A program made the translations under genes and the position numbers. From NCBI GenBank assembly GCA_945866505.1, contig CAMBHH010000008.1, positions 1-35,277 of the forward strand: DNA of 35,277 nucleotides, read 5' to 3'. Below are positions 22,803-33,677 of the stretch, one piece after another; position 1 is the stretch's first letter; the number at the start of each line of letters is the position of its first letter. The DNA is from Flavobacterium psychrophilum. GTDB lineage: Bacteria; Bacteroidota; Bacteroidia; Flavobacteriales; Flavobacteriaceae. A model generated the notes under the pieces. That model worked only from the letters and a program-made list of their open reading frames with translations, had not been told where the DNA came from and did not search any database.

Positions 22803-25800
22803 CTAATTTCCGAAATTATAACGCAGTGTAAACCCAGATCGAACATTTGTCAAGGGAAATGAAGTCGATACAACTGCTTGCGAAAAAGCATGGTCGTAAT
22901 AGAAAATAGCCGTCAGATTCTTACTAAAGGAATAATCGGCAGTCAACTTCAATGACCAAATGTCCTGCCCACCTGCTAATTGATTGTTGTCATAATCTAA
23001 ATACCGGACAATCGTTTTATTGTTACGATACGAAAAATCAGCTTTTAAGATAATATCACTCTTTATAATTCCAGTACCATTATCGGCAAGGCTCGACGAA
23101 AAAACTACGTCTTTTATGCGATAACCCATTCCTACCACATATTCTGTTCCTTTGACTTCGGTCAATAAATTATTGTCAAAACTCATCGATAATGCTCGGT
23201 CTCTTTTGATTTCGGTTAAGATTTTTAAAGCATTTTTCAATTCAAAATCCATACGAACAAGTGGATTAAACTGCTCCACTAAATTAACATTAGACATAAT
23301 AGTTTTGTTGTAGAAATTGCCACTTAAATCTACTCCATTGGGATTTTTATCGTATTCGAAATTCGATCTAAAAGCATTTATGGTGTAAGAAGCCCTATAA
23401 TTTTGTTGCAAAGAGAACCGTTTGAAATTCTTTTTGAAGAAATCGTAACGCATCAAACCGTTGTATTTGATAGACCAGTTTGGTACTGGAAAACTTTTAA
23501 AAATCCCAGTAGAAACATTTGAAGCGCTCTCGCCTGAATAAGCAGCTAAAAAAGCAGGTAATAAAACTGCCTGATTATTTTTGCCAAATCCTTTTGGAAA
23601 ACCATCTTTATCAAGGTTCGCAGGATTGGTAACATCAATCCCTTTTTCGGTTGCCAACCGATTTGCAACTGGCAATCTATTGCTTCTAAAATCATCAAAA
23701 GTTGCTGATGAATTCTCGTCGCTAGCGGAAAATGACGTTTTGATTAAAATAGTCGAAATAGAAAACATCCCGTAATTGTAAGGCGATCTTGGGTTGTAAT
23801 CCAAAACCCCATCACTATTGCTGTCAGAAACATCATATTGTTCGGAAAAATTCTGAGAATACGATCGATCTAAGGACAAATCTATTTTTAAATCAGGTAA
23901 CAAATCGATATTGACTGTTGATTTAAATGTCTCGTTGGTAACTTGTGTATAGTTTTGGTTAAAATCTTGATAGGAAGTAAGCCAACCATTTTTGGCCGAT
24001 TCATAACGCACATCGTCTTGGCTTCCAAAAATAAATCCTAGGGTTGGTTTTGAACTTCCAAAGAATCCTATTCCCGGCGTATATCCTGGTAAAACTGTAC
24101 CACTATTTTTAGTATAATTGGCTTGAATAGTTTTTACACTGGTTAATATCCCTATCAAACCATTCATAAAGGTGTTTGTTTTGGGTGCCAAAACTTTGGT
24201 ATCAGTAATTTTTTCACCTGGTTTTGGAGCGGTGGATTTAGGCTTAGCTTTATTTTGGTCACCTTTTTTAATTCCAATATATTTATAAAACAAATCCATA
24301 TTCATATTGGCATTTAAAGTATGTGAAATTGCATTTTGAACTGTATTTCCTAAATTATAAGTTTTTCCTTCAATTTCTATATTAGACAAAGCAACTGATG
24401 CACGTTGCCAACTATAATCACCTGTGTAGGAATAATTTGCTTTTATAAAACTAAATACAGGTATTTTGTCTAATGGAATTTCATAATTCATCACCAATTG
24501 TTGCGAACGTTGATTAGCTTGTCCAACATCCAAATAAGTGTCCCAAATGGTTAAATCATCAATTGGAACATTATCGGAATTCATGTAGTTCTTGACAATA
24601 TTGTTGGAAGAGGCAGTATAATTAAATTTCAAGTTTTTAGTCAAATTATAATTGAATCCATAATTATAATTAAATGCATAGTTTCTTCGATACAATGGGT
24701 CTAATCCAATTCCTTCAACATCCACTTGCCTGAATTGTTGGCGGTTATATTGTCTTAGAATATTAGTATTAAAATTGATACTAGTAGGTAAATAATTGAA
24801 ATTGAAATCGCTCAAGGCTTTCCAATATGAACTTTTTTTGGTGAATTTTGATTTCTTGAATGGCTCTACTGGTTTAGGCTGAAAGCTAAAAGCATAGTCA
24901 ACTGCCGTGCTGGATTCCTGATTAGTATATTGTTCGATTTCATAATCATGACGTTCTACTTCATTAAAGGACTGAGAAAACGTAAAATTTTCTACATCAT
25001 AAATGCGCTGTTTTTGTTCAGCACCTCTATCTTTTCTTACTCCAATAAAATTGATGCTTTTTCTTTTAGTATAATCAATTGCTCTACTTTTTATGTTATC
25101 CCTTTGGGCTTTATCGGTTGTATTGTCTAATAATTGTTTTAAAATGATGTCAGCATTAAATGGGTCATACTCAGGAGTGATAGTTTCTTCTCCAATAGAA
25201 TAATTAAAAGGAAGATTGATTTTCCATTTCGGCGGTAATAACTTCCCTAAACTTAAATTAGTAACAATATTGTATTGCTCAGTATCTTCGCGATTTCTAT
25301 CGTTTGGACCCTGTTCTATTCCTCCAAACCCAATAGTACTTTTTCTTCCTGAAGCCGAAACAGTGGCAAAGTCAGCAAGATTAGTGTCGATATTCAATAC
25401 CGCTGCCATACCTTCACTATTATCCATATCGGCAACACGAAGCTCATTAAACCAAACTTCCCCTTTTAAATCTTGATGGGTTTCATTACTTTTTACTCCC
25501 AACATTAAAGTTCGAACCAACCCAAAATTTGGATTTCCTTTGATACCCAATCTTAATTTATTGTTTTTTCCAGCTAATGAAGGGTCGAGATCGCCTTCGT
25601 TTTGATAGTAGATTCCGTCGGCTGGCAAAGTGCTTGGGTCAATACTCATCGCTTGAATTTTTAACTTTGTCAGTAATGACAGTGCCAAATCTATTTCGTT
25701 TTCAGCAGGCCAAACTGATTCTGAACTTAAAGCAGCACAATTCGCTCCCACTGAAGGAGCTGGTTGCGTTACTTTTAAAGGAATTTCTATTTGATAAAAA

Positions 25801-28800
25801 TTTTGGGTAAAGTCATTTCCAAAACGAATAAACCCTACCATCTGATCATCATTAAGAACAATTTCGTTTGGTAAAGATTCAGCGTGTAAAAACATTTTTA
25901 GTTTATTGAACTGTCGCATATCAACACTTACGTTTTTAAACACAGCTCTTGAATCCTCTGGTTCTAGCCCTTCGCCTGAAACTCTCAATGATAGCGATTG
26001 CTCATTTTGATTGATTACAGTATTAGCATTAAACAATTGCTCTTGTTGCACTCCAGGCGGAATGATATAATTTATAGGGCATCTATCGTTATTTTCTTGA
26101 AGATTTACTGCCAATACATCAAGAATTGTGTTGTCATCGGATGGGTTAGTGTCGTTTAGATCTAATGTATTTGTATATCTTCTCCAATCGCCTCGAACTA
26201 AATCTAAAGCACCAAAACGAACAGTAACAGCATCGCTGAAACCTGTCATAAATAGTCTCATAAAACGAATGGATCTAAAATCGGATATATTTCCGACAGT
26301 ATTTTCAGGTTGAGTAACAGGAATTTTAAACTGAATCCATCGCGCATCTGTCACTTCCCCGTTGTCCATTGTTATTTGGGTGTTTCTAATATCTGTAATA
26401 TAATTTTGTCCAACTGTCATATTGGGCTTAATATCAACACTATATTCGTAATAGGCGTTAATGGTGTTCATTGTATTATCCCTATTGATGTCCTCGACAT
26501 CCGGTTCAGCAGTTGCTGCTCTATTGGCATCGTTTATATCAACTGCAGAGTTTCCTTCCACACCGTTATAATCCCGATATCGCTCCACAATTCCTCCTTT
26601 TACATTTAAATAATACTTATAGTCATCTGCTGCCGGATCGGGTTGTGAAGCATAGTTGGCATAAATAGCAGCTTCTTTAGACCCAGGCAAACCGTCTAAA
26701 CCTACATCTTGATTGGTTCGATTTGCGGCATTAACATCGAAGGCATAAATTAAGGATTGCGAGGCTGGAACATCCCCCCAAATGGGTTGCGGGTTTACTT
26801 TAGCTTGATCGGGACCTAATCCGTTTTCATATTGCTTGCGTCCATCTTTCAAAACATCTTCGGATATTTCTCCTAAATTAAAATAAATTTTTCCAGTATT
26901 GGTTTTTGGAATTTCGCCTGCTCCAACATAAGGATCTAAAACCCAAAACTGAATATATTCCACATTTCCTTGTTCAAAATTGGTTGAATTCAAAGAACGC
27001 ATAATTCCTCCAAAATTATCCTTAGGATTGGCGCCAATATTCAAAGCATTATTGTACATCCCTCTTTCCGCTGGATAATACGTCAAATCTAAGGTATTTA
27101 CAACTTGGGATTGTCCTTGAGCAATATCCGTTAGCGGATATAGTTCTTGGCTGAAAATTCTTCTGGTGGTATTTGAAGACAAATCATCATTTGAAATTCC
27201 TGACGGCTTTGAAGTAAAAAAAACAGGGTCGATGGTATACCAAGATAGTTTAGCTCTTTTGAAACCGTAACTCAAATCATTGGCATTGGCATTAAAATCA
27301 TAAAGACTTTCTGCATCATTCATGGGAGTTGAGGACAATTTCCAAGCAAATGGAGAACGCATATCGATTGTAGATTGCGAACCTTCAAAATCATCTACAT
27401 AAATGGTTGATTCCCCTTGAAAACTATTTCCCTTAGGATTATCCGGTTTCAAAAATGCAACTTCTCCTCTCACTGAAAGATTAGAGGGAGCATCGGTATC
27501 CATATTAGGTAATTTGTTTACTAAGCGGGTGAAAAACGGAATTTCTGTTGAATAATTACCGTTGAAACCAAACATACTATTGTTTACAGCTTCCTGTCCA
27601 AAACTAGATTTTTGTGTAAATGGTCTTTCACTTAATTTTAAGAAAGTAGCACCTAACAAAAATTTATCGGAAATTTGATGTTCTACATAAACGCCGAAAA
27701 AACGTTTGGTTTGTTGACCAAAGATGGAATTATTTTCTAATGAAACGCTAATTGGAGTATTCGAAGCTTGTAGTGATGGATCCAAAATTTGAACTCTTCC
27801 CAATTGATAATTGACACTATAATCGATACCTTCAACCAAAACTCTACCACCAGCGGTTACGATTACAGAACCTCTCGGCACATTGAAAGCTCCAATAGGA
27901 ATTCCATCACCACCTGTAGATTTGTATTTCCCTCTTAACAAAAATTTGTTTTTATCGCTGTCTTGCAAGGCTCCAGCTTGAGTATTAGAATACATAGTTC
28001 GGAACACATATTTCTTTTGATTCGCATTATAAGTGCCGGTGTCCATATAATTTTCTCCTGTTCCATTAGATAATTTTGAGAACAAAAGCTCTCCAAAAGG
28101 CTCTTTGCTGGTAAAAATGATTCGACCGTTTTGAGTATCAATAGTTAATCCTTGCATAAAATCAAAGAAACCATCTCCACCCGCTTGTGGATCGTTATTG
28201 AAATTCAATTTATCTAAATTGAATACTTTTAGCAAAGGGGTTTCGGCCACTTCATTTCCTTGCGTTGGATTTGCCGGAAAGCTACTTCCTGCTACTGGAG
28301 TAATATAATTTAATGGCGAAGGATCAGTATAAAGAATATTAAATCTAAAATTTTCTTGCTTCAATTGATAGGCGCCTGGAATTTGATAAATATTTTTCAT
28401 CATCAAGTTCCAAACTGGATTTTTTACATTGGTTAAATTACTTTTCAACATTTTCAAAATCAAACTCTGTGAAATAACGGCTTGATCGGCAGGTGTGGTT
28501 CCAGTAACCACCGTTGCATCAACCCCGTCATTACCAAATTCACCTACTTGATACACTTGGTCTCCAATAGTGTATTGATAGGCAACAGCCAGAACTTCGT
28601 CATTAGCGAGACGTTGCTGTAGGGAAATGTAACCCAATTGTGGATTGAAGGTATATTCGTTCGCCATTAATTTTCTGGCATTTTCTAGCTTAGAATAATC
28701 GGCTCCTTCATTTACAGTAGCATTAAAACCCAAGCCTGAAGTGGCAATTTCACGAATATTTTTGTTCAACAAACCAGTTCCTAAATCAATTTGAGCTGGA

Positions 28801-29993
28801 TCATAATCGTTGTTTGTATTGTCAGCGGGAGAGTTAATAGGATTGTTAAACATTCCTGTTGATGGGTCTAAAACTACAATTTCGTTATCCTGCAAACCAG
28901 ATAATTGAGCTTCACCTAAATCTTGAAGAGCAATAATGTTTCTTAGATTATTATTGGTGGTAGTAACTCTATTTTGTCTATTGGTCACCCAAATTTCTAA
29001 CCTTGTTATTTGAACTCTGCTATCTATAAATGGATAGTTTTTCAAAGCCGAATCGTATTTATTTCTAAAGTATTGCGAAAGGAAAAAATGCCTGTCATTG
29101 TCATAATCCAATGCAAACATTTCAAAGTCTTGAATCGTTCCACCACCTTCGGCAATCACAGTTTTAGTCTCCGATTTTTGTTCGGAGAAAACGCCTGTTA
29201 TACTCGTTTTTCCAAATTGCAGTTTAGTTTTCACCCCAAACAGACTTTGAGCACCTTTTATCAACGAGCTATTCGATGGCATACTTACATTACCAACTTC
29301 AATTTTTTGAATAATATCGTCATCTGTGGGCGTATATTCAAGCTTAATAAGATTTTGAAATGCAAAAGTGGACTGCGTATCATAATTGACATTTGCATTA
29401 AGTCGGGTTCCTACCTTACCCATCAAACTCATACTAATTCTTTGATTAAAATCGAAAGCAATTACAGAGCGATTTCTTGGGGAAAAGGCGGGATTATCTT
29501 GCTTTGTGTAGCGTAAACCTAAATCCATTTCGATGGACCCTGTTGGTTTTATATCGATAGTATTACTCCCGAAAATGGTTTCAAAAAGTCCAGATTTTAT
29601 ATAATAGCGCGGTAATAAATCTTTTTTAGCCAAACTATCAGCACCTTTTTTTCCATCTATGGCGGCTAATTTATCTTTAAAATAATTACGGATTGATTCT
29701 TTTCTTATCCTATCTTCAAACTCTTTTGGAGACAAAATAGAAGGATAGTTTGCCGGAAAATCTCCAATGGTTCTAGATAAAATATACATTCCCGTAGTTG
29801 GGTCAAAGGAATAGGCGTTGACGATACTTTTCGGATCTTTAAGATTTATTTTTCCGGTTGAAAATCCTGGCGTAATCGTATCCTGAGCTGCCGGATTTAC
29901 TTGAGCACGCGATACAAAACCACAAAATAAAATTAGTATAAGCACACCTAATTTATGCACGTATGGTCTCTTTTGTAAATACTGTAATTTCAA
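22803..29993 (-). CDS. sprA: cell surface protein SprA, type IX secretion system translocon
   Basis: SprA (Sov in Porphyromonas) is the giant 36-strand outer-membrane barrel through which type IX cargo leaves the cell, and it is needed for gliding. At 2396 residues it matches the usual length of about 2400. A signal peptide (GVLILILFCGFVSRAQ, ending near residue 31) is followed by the SprA_N-type region (LKDPKSIVNAYSFDPTTGMY) and long beta-strand-rich stretches. The C-terminus is barrel-like (NVRSGFTLRYNFGN). No ATG is in frame at the N-terminus: translation begins at TTG (29993), or at an internal GTG, residue 12. It lies 3 bp after the ruvA stop, with which it is probably co-transcribed. 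I see no frameshift across 7.2 kb. Confidence 0.95.
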   Translation of the reverse strand: MKLQYLQKRPYVHKLGVLILILFCGFVSRAQVNPAAQDTITPGFSTGKINLKDPKSIVNAYSFDPTTGMYILSRTIGDFPANYPSILSPKEFEDRIRKESIRNYFKDKLAAIDGKKGADSLAKKDLLPRYYIKSGLFETIFGSNTIDIKPTGSIEMDLGLRYTKQDNPAFSPRNRSVIAFDFNQRISMSLMGKVGTRLNANVNYDTQSTFAFQNLIKLEYTPTDDDIIQKIEVGNVSMPSNSSLIKGAQSLFGVKTKLQFGKTSITGVFSEQKSETKTVIAEGGGTIQDFEMFALDYDNDRHFFLSQYFRNKYDSALKNYPFIDSRVQITRLEIWVTNRQNRVTTTNNNLRNIIALQDLGEAQLSGLQDNEIVVLDPSTGMFNNPINSPADNTNNDYDPAQIDLGTGLLNKNIREIATSGLGFNATVNEGADYSKLENARKLMANEYTFNPQLGYISLQQRLANDEVLAVAYQYTIGDQVYQVGEFGNDGVDATVVTGTTPADQAVISQSLILKMLKSNLTNVKNPVWNLMMKNIYQIPGAYQLKQENFRFNILYTDPSPLNYITPVAGSSFPANPTQGNEVAETPLLKVFNLDKLNFNNDPQAGGDGFFDFMQGLTIDTQNGRIIFTSKEPFGELLFSKLSNGTGENYMDTGTYNANQKKYVFRTMYSNTQAGALQDSDKNKFLLRGKYKSTGGDGIPIGAFNVPRGSVIVTAGGRVLVEGIDYSVNYQLGRVQILDPSLQASNTPISVSLENNSIFGQQTKRFFGVYVEHQISDKFLLGATFLKLSERPFTQKSSFGQEAVNNSMFGFNGNYSTEIPFFTRLVNKLPNMDTDAPSNLSVRGEVAFLKPDNPKGNSFQGESTIYVDDFEGSQSTIDMRSPFAWKLSSTPMNDAESLYDFNANANDLSYGFKRAKLSWYTIDPVFFTSKPSGISNDDLSSNTTRRIFSQELYPLTDIAQGQSQVVNTLDLTYYPAERGMYNNALNIGANPKDNFGGIMRSLNSTNFEQGNVEYIQFWVLDPYVGAGEIPKTNTGKIYFNLGEISEDVLKDGRKQYENGLGPDQAKVNPQPIWGDVPASQSLIYAFDVNAANRTNQDVGLDGLPGSKEAAIYANYASQPDPAADDYKYYLNVKGGIVERYRDYNGVEGNSAVDINDANRAATAEPDVEDINRDNTMNTINAYYEYSVDIKPNMTVGQNYITDIRNTQITMDNGEVTDARWIQFKIPVTQPENTVGNISDFRSIRFMRLFMTGFSDAVTVRFGALDLVRGDWRRYTNTLDLNDTNPSDDNTILDVLAVNLQENNDRCPINYIIPPGVQQEQLFNANTVINQNEQSLSLRVSGEGLEPEDSRAVFKNVSVDMRQFNKLKMFLHAESLPNEIVLNDDQMVGFIRFGNDFTQNFYQIEIPLKVTQPAPSVGANCAALSSESVWPAENEIDLALSLLTKLKIQAMSIDPSTLPADGIYYQNEGDLDPSLAGKNNKLRLGIKGNPNFGLVRTLMLGVKSNETHQDLKGEVWFNELRVADMDNSEGMAAVLNIDTNLADFATVSASGRKSTIGFGGIEQGPNDRNREDTEQYNIVTNLSLGKLLPPKWKINLPFNYSIGEETITPEYDPFNADIILKQLLDNTTDKAQRDNIKSRAIDYTKRKSINFIGVRKDRGAEQKQRIYDVENFTFSQSFNEVERHDYEIEQYTNQESSTAVDYAFSFQPKPVEPFKKSKFTKKSSYWKALSDFNFNYLPTSINFNTNILRQYNRQQFRQVDVEGIGLDPLYRRNYAFNYNYGFNYNLTKNLKFNYTASSNNIVKNYMNSDNVPIDDLTIWDTYLDVGQANQRSQQLVMNYEIPLDKIPVFSFIKANYSYTGDYSWQRASVALSNIEIEGKTYNLGNTVQNAISHTLNANMNMDLFYKYIGIKKGDQNKAKPKSTAPKPGEKITDTKVLAPKTNTFMNGLIGILTSVKTIQANYTKNSGTVLPGYTPGIGFFGSSKPTLGFIFGSQDDVRYESAKNGWLTSYQDFNQNYTQVTNETFKSTVNIDLLPDLKIDLSLDRSYSQNFSEQYDVSDSNSDGVLDYNPRSPYNYGMFSISTILIKTSFSASDENSSATFDDFRSNRLPVANRLATEKGIDVTNPANLDKDGFPKGFGKNNQAVLLPAFLAAYSGESASNVSTGIFKSFPVPNWSIKYNGLMRYDFFKKNFKRFSLQQNYRASYTINAFRSNFEYDKNPNGVDLSGNFYNKTIMSNVNLVEQFNPLVRMDFELKNALKILTEIKRDRALSMSFDNNLLTEVKGTEYVVGMGYRIKDVVFSSSLADNGTGIIKSDIILKADFSYRNNKTIVRYLDYDNNQLAGGQDIWSLKLTADYSFSKNLTAIFYYDHAFSQAVVSTSFPLTNVRSGFTLRYNFGN

Positions 29994-29996
29994 CTT

Positions 29997-30578
29997 TTAT
30001 AAGTTTTTTAAAGCCTGCTTGATGATAGATTCAACTGAACTTTCTGGGGCATCTTTAATTATTTTTTCTACAACTCGCTCGGAAGTTTTCCGTACAAAAC
30101 CCAAAACCTCCAAAGCAGATAACGCTTCATCTCTATTTGTATTGCTTTGTGACATCGAAACTTCGTCTAAATCATATAATTTTAGCACTTTGTCTTTTAA
30201 ATCTAGTATTACTCTTTGGGCAGTTTTACTGCCAATTCCTTTAATAGATTGAATCGTAATCACATCACCAGAGGCAATTGCATTTGTAATTTGCTTGGGA
30301 TCTAATGAAGATAGCATTGTTCTGGCAATACTTGCACCAATTCCCGAAACCGACAATAATAATTTGAAGATTTCTCTTTCTGATTTTTCTACAAAACCAA
30401 ATAAAGTATGGGAGTCCTCCTTAATTTGAAGATGAGTAAATAGTTTAACAAAATCAGTAGCAGGAAGTAACGAGTAGGTATGCAACGAAATATTGACCTC
30501 ATACCCTACGCCACCACAATCAATTACTACTTGAGTTGGTGTTTTTTCTACTAATTTCCCTTGCAAATGCGATATCAT
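29997..30578 (-). CDS. ruvA: Holliday junction branch migration protein RuvA
   Basis: RuvA binds four-way DNA junctions as a tetramer and loads the RuvB motor. The 193-residue protein has the N-terminal OB domain (MISHLQGKLVEKTPTQVVID). Two helix-hairpin-helix motifs follow (LLSVSGIGASIARTML and IQSIKGIGSKTAQRVILDL), then the flexible linker and the C-terminal three-helix domain that contacts RuvB (EALSALEVLGFV). The partner ruvB lies separately at the right end of the window. The sprA start is only 3 bp downstream, so the two genes are very likely co-transcribed. Confidence 0.96.
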   Translation of the reverse strand: MISHLQGKLVEKTPTQVVIDCGGVGYEVNISLHTYSLLPATDFVKLFTHLQIKEDSHTLFGFVEKSEREIFKLLLSVSGIGASIARTMLSSLDPKQITNAIASGDVITIQSIKGIGSKTAQRVILDLKDKVLKLYDLDEVSMSQSNTNRDEALSALEVLGFVRKTSERVVEKIIKDAPESSVESIIKQALKNL

Positions 30579-30597
30579 ACTATGTTATAAAAGTGTC

Positions 30598-30631
30598 CAA
30601 AGATATCAAAACTTAGCCAAATTTTTGCCAA
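30598..30631 (-). promoter_or_regulatory. probable promoter of the ruvA-sprA operon
   Basis: On the minus strand, TATCTTTG (30598-30605) matches TAnnTTTG. A TTG (30629-30631) lies 23 bp upstream, at the upper end of the accepted spacing. Transcription would start near 30592, about 14 nt before the ruvA ATG. It lies in the 88-bp gap after maeB. Confidence 0.45.
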
Positions 30632-30666
30632 CTTTAACTAAGTCCTGCGATTAAGTAATAAATATT

Positions 30667-32952
30667 TTACTTTTTACTTTTTTTCTTTTCTAATTCCTGA
30701 GCATCGATTACCGCAACTGCTGCCATATTTACCATTTCTTCTACACTAGCGCCCAATTGAAAAATGTGTACCGGTTTTCCCATTCCTAACATTATTGGCC
30801 CGATAGAATCGACTTGGTTTAATTCTTTTAAAAGCTTATATGTTATATTGGCAGCTTCTAGATTTGGAAAAATCAAGGTATTAACTTTCTTACCCGCTAG
30901 TTTAGAAAAGGGAAATTTGGCCTTTAACATTTCAGGATTTAAAGCAAAATCAGCTTGAATTTCACCATCAATAATCATTTCAGGATGATGTTGGTGCAAG
31001 TATTCTACGGCTTCTCTTACTTTAGTTGCGCTATGATTTTGAGAAGACCCAAAGTTAGAAAAAGAGATCATAGCAATTACAGGAACCACACCAAATAATT
31101 TTGCCGCATTAGCAGTCATTATGGCAATTTTGGCTAATTCCTCAGCCGTTGGATTAATATTAATCGCTGTATCAGACAAAAACATGGGACCACGACTGGT
31201 TATCATTAAGTTTGTTGTGGCGACCAACGAAACGCCTGGCGCTTTTTCAATAAGTTGCAACATCGGTTTTACTACTGAGGGATAACTTCGTGAATAGCCA
31301 CTGACCAAAGCATCAGCCTCTCCTTGATTAAGCATCATTGCAGCAAAATAGTTTCTTTCGCGCATTAAATTTTCTGCATCAAATAACGAAATCCCTCTCC
31401 GTCTTCTAGTTTCCCAATACGCTTTCGCAAATTTATTTTTTCTTGCAACTTCTTCTGGCATTTTAGGATCAATAATTGGAACATCGGCATCAAAACCTAG
31501 TTCATTTTTTAATTCCATAATGACATCTTTTTTTCCTAGCAAAATAGGGAATCCAATTCCTTCTTCATATACCACTTGAGCCGCTTTGAGCACGTCAATA
31601 TGATCTGCTTCGGCAAAAACAATTCTTTTAGGGTCGGTTTTGGCTCTATTAATTAACATTCGAACCATTTTGTTATCACTCCCCATCCGTTCGAAAAGTT
31701 CTTCTTCATATTTTTTCCAATCTTGGATTGGATGCTGAGCCACACCCGAGTCCATTGCAGCTTTTGCCACTGCTGGTGCGACTACTGCTATCAATCGAGG
31801 GTCAAATGGAGAAGGAATAATGTAATCACGACCAAAAGTCAATTTTGTAGCACCATAAGCAATATTTACTTGCTCCGGAACCGTTTCTTTGGCTAAAGCA
31901 GCAAGAGCATAAACCGCTGCCATTTTCATTTCTTCATTTATTTTTGTTGCTCTTACATCTAGTGCTCCTCTAAAAATATAAGGAAATCCAAGAACGTTAT
32001 TCACTTGATTAGGATGATCTGAACGACCTGTTGCCATAATGACGTCTTTACGGGTAGCAATTGCAAGATTATAGGCAATTTCTGGATTCGGATTTGCCAT
32101 TGCAAAAACGATGGGGTTATCTGCCATTCCTAATAACATTTGTGGTGTCATGATATCTCCCGAAGACAAACCTAGGAAAATATCTGCACCAACCAAGGCA
32201 TCTTCTAAGCTCATTGGTTTTCTATCCGTTGCATATTGTAATTGCATTTCGGATAAGCTTGGGTTGTCCTTTGTTAAAACTCCCTTACTGTTAAACATCA
32301 GAATATTTTCGACCTTGAGCCCCAGTAAAACATACATATTGGCACAAGCCAAAGCAGCTGATCCAGCTCCAGAAACCACCATTTTTAAGTCTTCGGTTTT
32401 TTTACCCGCTAATTCTACTGCGTTTATCAGTGCTGCCGACGAGATAATTGCGGTTCCGTGCTGATCGTCATGCATTACTGGAATATTCAATTCTTCAACT
32501 AATCTTCTTTCTATTTCGAAAGACTCTGGTGCTTTTATATCTTCAAGATTGATTCCACCAAAAGTGGGCGCAATATTTTTTACAGTTTGAATGAATTCTT
32601 CGACATCTTTTGTCCCAACTTCAATATCAAACACATCGATTCCTGCAAAGATTTTGAACAACAATCCTTTTCCTTCCATTACTGGTTTAGAAGCTTCGGG
32701 ACCAATATCTCCCAGACCTAAAACCGCAGTTCCATTAGATATTACCGCAACAAGATTGCCTTTTGAAGTATATTTATATACATTGTTGATGTCCTTGGCA
32801 ATTTCTAAACAAGGTTCGGCAACTCCAGGTGAATAGGCTAAAGAAAGGTCTCTTTGGGTTGCATGTTTCTTTGTTGGAACGACCTGAATCTTTCCAGGTT
32901 GTGGTTTTGCATGATATAATAATGCTTCTAATCGTTTGCTGCTCTTATCCAT
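30667..32952 (-). CDS. maeB: NADP-dependent malic enzyme with C-terminal phosphotransacetylase-like domain
   Basis: This enzyme decarboxylates malate to pyruvate with reduction of NADP, supplying NADPH and pyruvate. The 761-residue protein is the fused MaeB type. The malic domain (about 1-160) contains [15 protein letters not shown] and [39 protein letters not shown] carries metal-binding acidic residues. The NAD(P)-binding domain has [16 protein letters not shown]. From about residue 430 the phosphotransacetylase-like domain follows ([34 protein letters not shown]), which is regulatory and not known to have acetyltransferase activity in MaeB. It appears monocistronic, with a -7 box upstream. 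Confidence 0.96.
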   Translation of the reverse strand: MDKSSKRLEALLYHAKPQPGKIQVVPTKKHATQRDLSLAYSPGVAEPCLEIAKDINNVYKYTSKGNLVAVISNGTAVLGLGDIGPEASKPVMEGKGLLFKIFAGIDVFDIEVGTKDVEEFIQTVKNIAPTFGGINLEDIKAPESFEIERRLVEELNIPVMHDDQHGTAIISSAALINAVELAGKKTEDLKMVVSGAGSAALACANMYVLLGLKVENILMFNSKGVLTKDNPSLSEMQLQYATDRKPMSLEDALVGADIFLGLSSGDIMTPQMLLGMADNPIVFAMANPNPEIAYNLAIATRKDVIMATGRSDHPNQVNNVLGFPYIFRGALDVRATKINEEMKMAAVYALAALAKETVPEQVNIAYGATKLTFGRDYIIPSPFDPRLIAVVAPAVAKAAMDSGVAQHPIQDWKKYEEELFERMGSDNKMVRMLINRAKTDPKRIVFAEADHIDVLKAAQVVYEEGIGFPILLGKKDVIMELKNELGFDADVPIIDPKMPEEVARKNKFAKAYWETRRRRGISLFDAENLMRERNYFAAMMLNQGEADALVSGYSRSYPSVVKPMLQLIEKAPGVSLVATTNLMITSRGPMFLSDTAININPTAEELAKIAIMTANAAKLFGVVPVIAMISFSNFGSSQNHSATKVREAVEYLHQHHPEMIIDGEIQADFALNPEMLKAKFPFSKLAGKKVNTLIFPNLEAANITYKLLKELNQVDSIGPIMLGMGKPVHIFQLGASVEEMVNMAAVAVIDAQELEKKKSKK

Positions 32953-32974
32953 TTAATACAATTTATTTCAGTAA

Positions 32975-32982
32975 CAAAGATA
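32975..32982 (-). promoter_or_regulatory. possible -7 box for maeB
   Basis: The minus strand reads TATCTTTG, the same octamer as in front of ruvA, 23 bp upstream of the maeB ATG. No clear TTTG lies at the usual -33 distance, so confidence is limited. Confidence 0.42.
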
Positions 32983-33043
32983 ACAACTTGAACCGAATAG
33001 ACGACTTTTGAACATTCATTTTTCATCAGTATTTTTCTGCTAA

Positions 33044-33072
33044 AAAAAACAGCCGCAAAATTAGCGACTGTT
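33044..33072 (-). terminator. terminator after the CBS-domain gene
   Basis: The hairpin pairs aaaacag (33044-33050) with ctgtttt (33066-33072). A single mismatch and a further 3-bp inner stem (cgc/gcg) follow, leaving a 7-nt loop. On the minus strand it is followed by a run of T residues. It lies 22 bp past the stop of the CBS protein and before the maeB promoter. Confidence 0.8.
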
Positions 33073-33093
33073 TTCCTATTCTATTTCATATAG

Positions 33094-33528
33094 TTACGAT
33101 TGACTGCCACTAATATAAGAATCTAAATGCTGAATTGTTTCTTTTTGTAAATCAATGATGGATTTCACAACATCACCAATAGAAATTACTCCTATTATGG
33201 TTTCATGGTCTAAAACAGGTAAGTGTCTGATTTTTTTGGTGTACATCAATTCCATACAATAGTCTAACTTATCAGTAGGTTTAATGGTTATAACCTGGCT
33301 TGCCATAATTTCTTCCACCAAAGTTTCTTTCGACGATTTATCTTTCAAAACGATTTTTCGAGCATAATCTCGCTCGGATAAAATTCCTTTCAAAATATTA
33401 TTCTCTACTACTAAAATAGCGCCAATATTTTTCTCGCTCATACTCACCAACGCTTCATATACTGTTATTGTAGGCAATACTGAATACACTTCTTTTCCTT
33501 TTTTTGCTAATATTTGATTTACTGTCAT
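33094..33528 (-). CDS. CBS-domain protein (tandem pair)
   Basis: The 144-residue cytoplasmic protein consists of two CBS domains (about 9-60 and 74-130) with no attached effector domain. Each has the expected pattern: GAILVVENNILKGILSERDY in the first and RHLPVLDHETIIGVISIGDV in the second. Such Bateman modules bind adenosine nucleotides or similar ligands and regulate partner proteins. The partner is not evident, although homologues near maeB suggest an energy-sensing role only by proximity. It appears monocistronic, with a terminator after it and a 149-bp gap before it. Confidence 0.9.
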   Translation of the reverse strand: MTVNQILAKKGKEVYSVLPTITVYEALVSMSEKNIGAILVVENNILKGILSERDYARKIVLKDKSSKETLVEEIMASQVITIKPTDKLDYCMELMYTKKIRHLPVLDHETIIGVISIGDVVKSIIDLQKETIQHLDSYISGSQS

Positions 33529-33677
33529 AATAGAATAAATTAATTTGAAGCTAAAATTAGGAAAAAAAATTAATTAACCAACATCCTCGTAAAAAATTAA
33601 AATAAACCGCCGTGGTAAAAACCAACTGCTACATCATTACTAATAAGAAAAAAGTCAATAAATTAAATTAATTATAT

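Noticed and set aside
29010..29516. 168-residue plus-strand ORF inside sprA
   Set aside because: Antisense shadow of sprA with no recognisable domain and no promoter of its own; sprA is intact in the same region.
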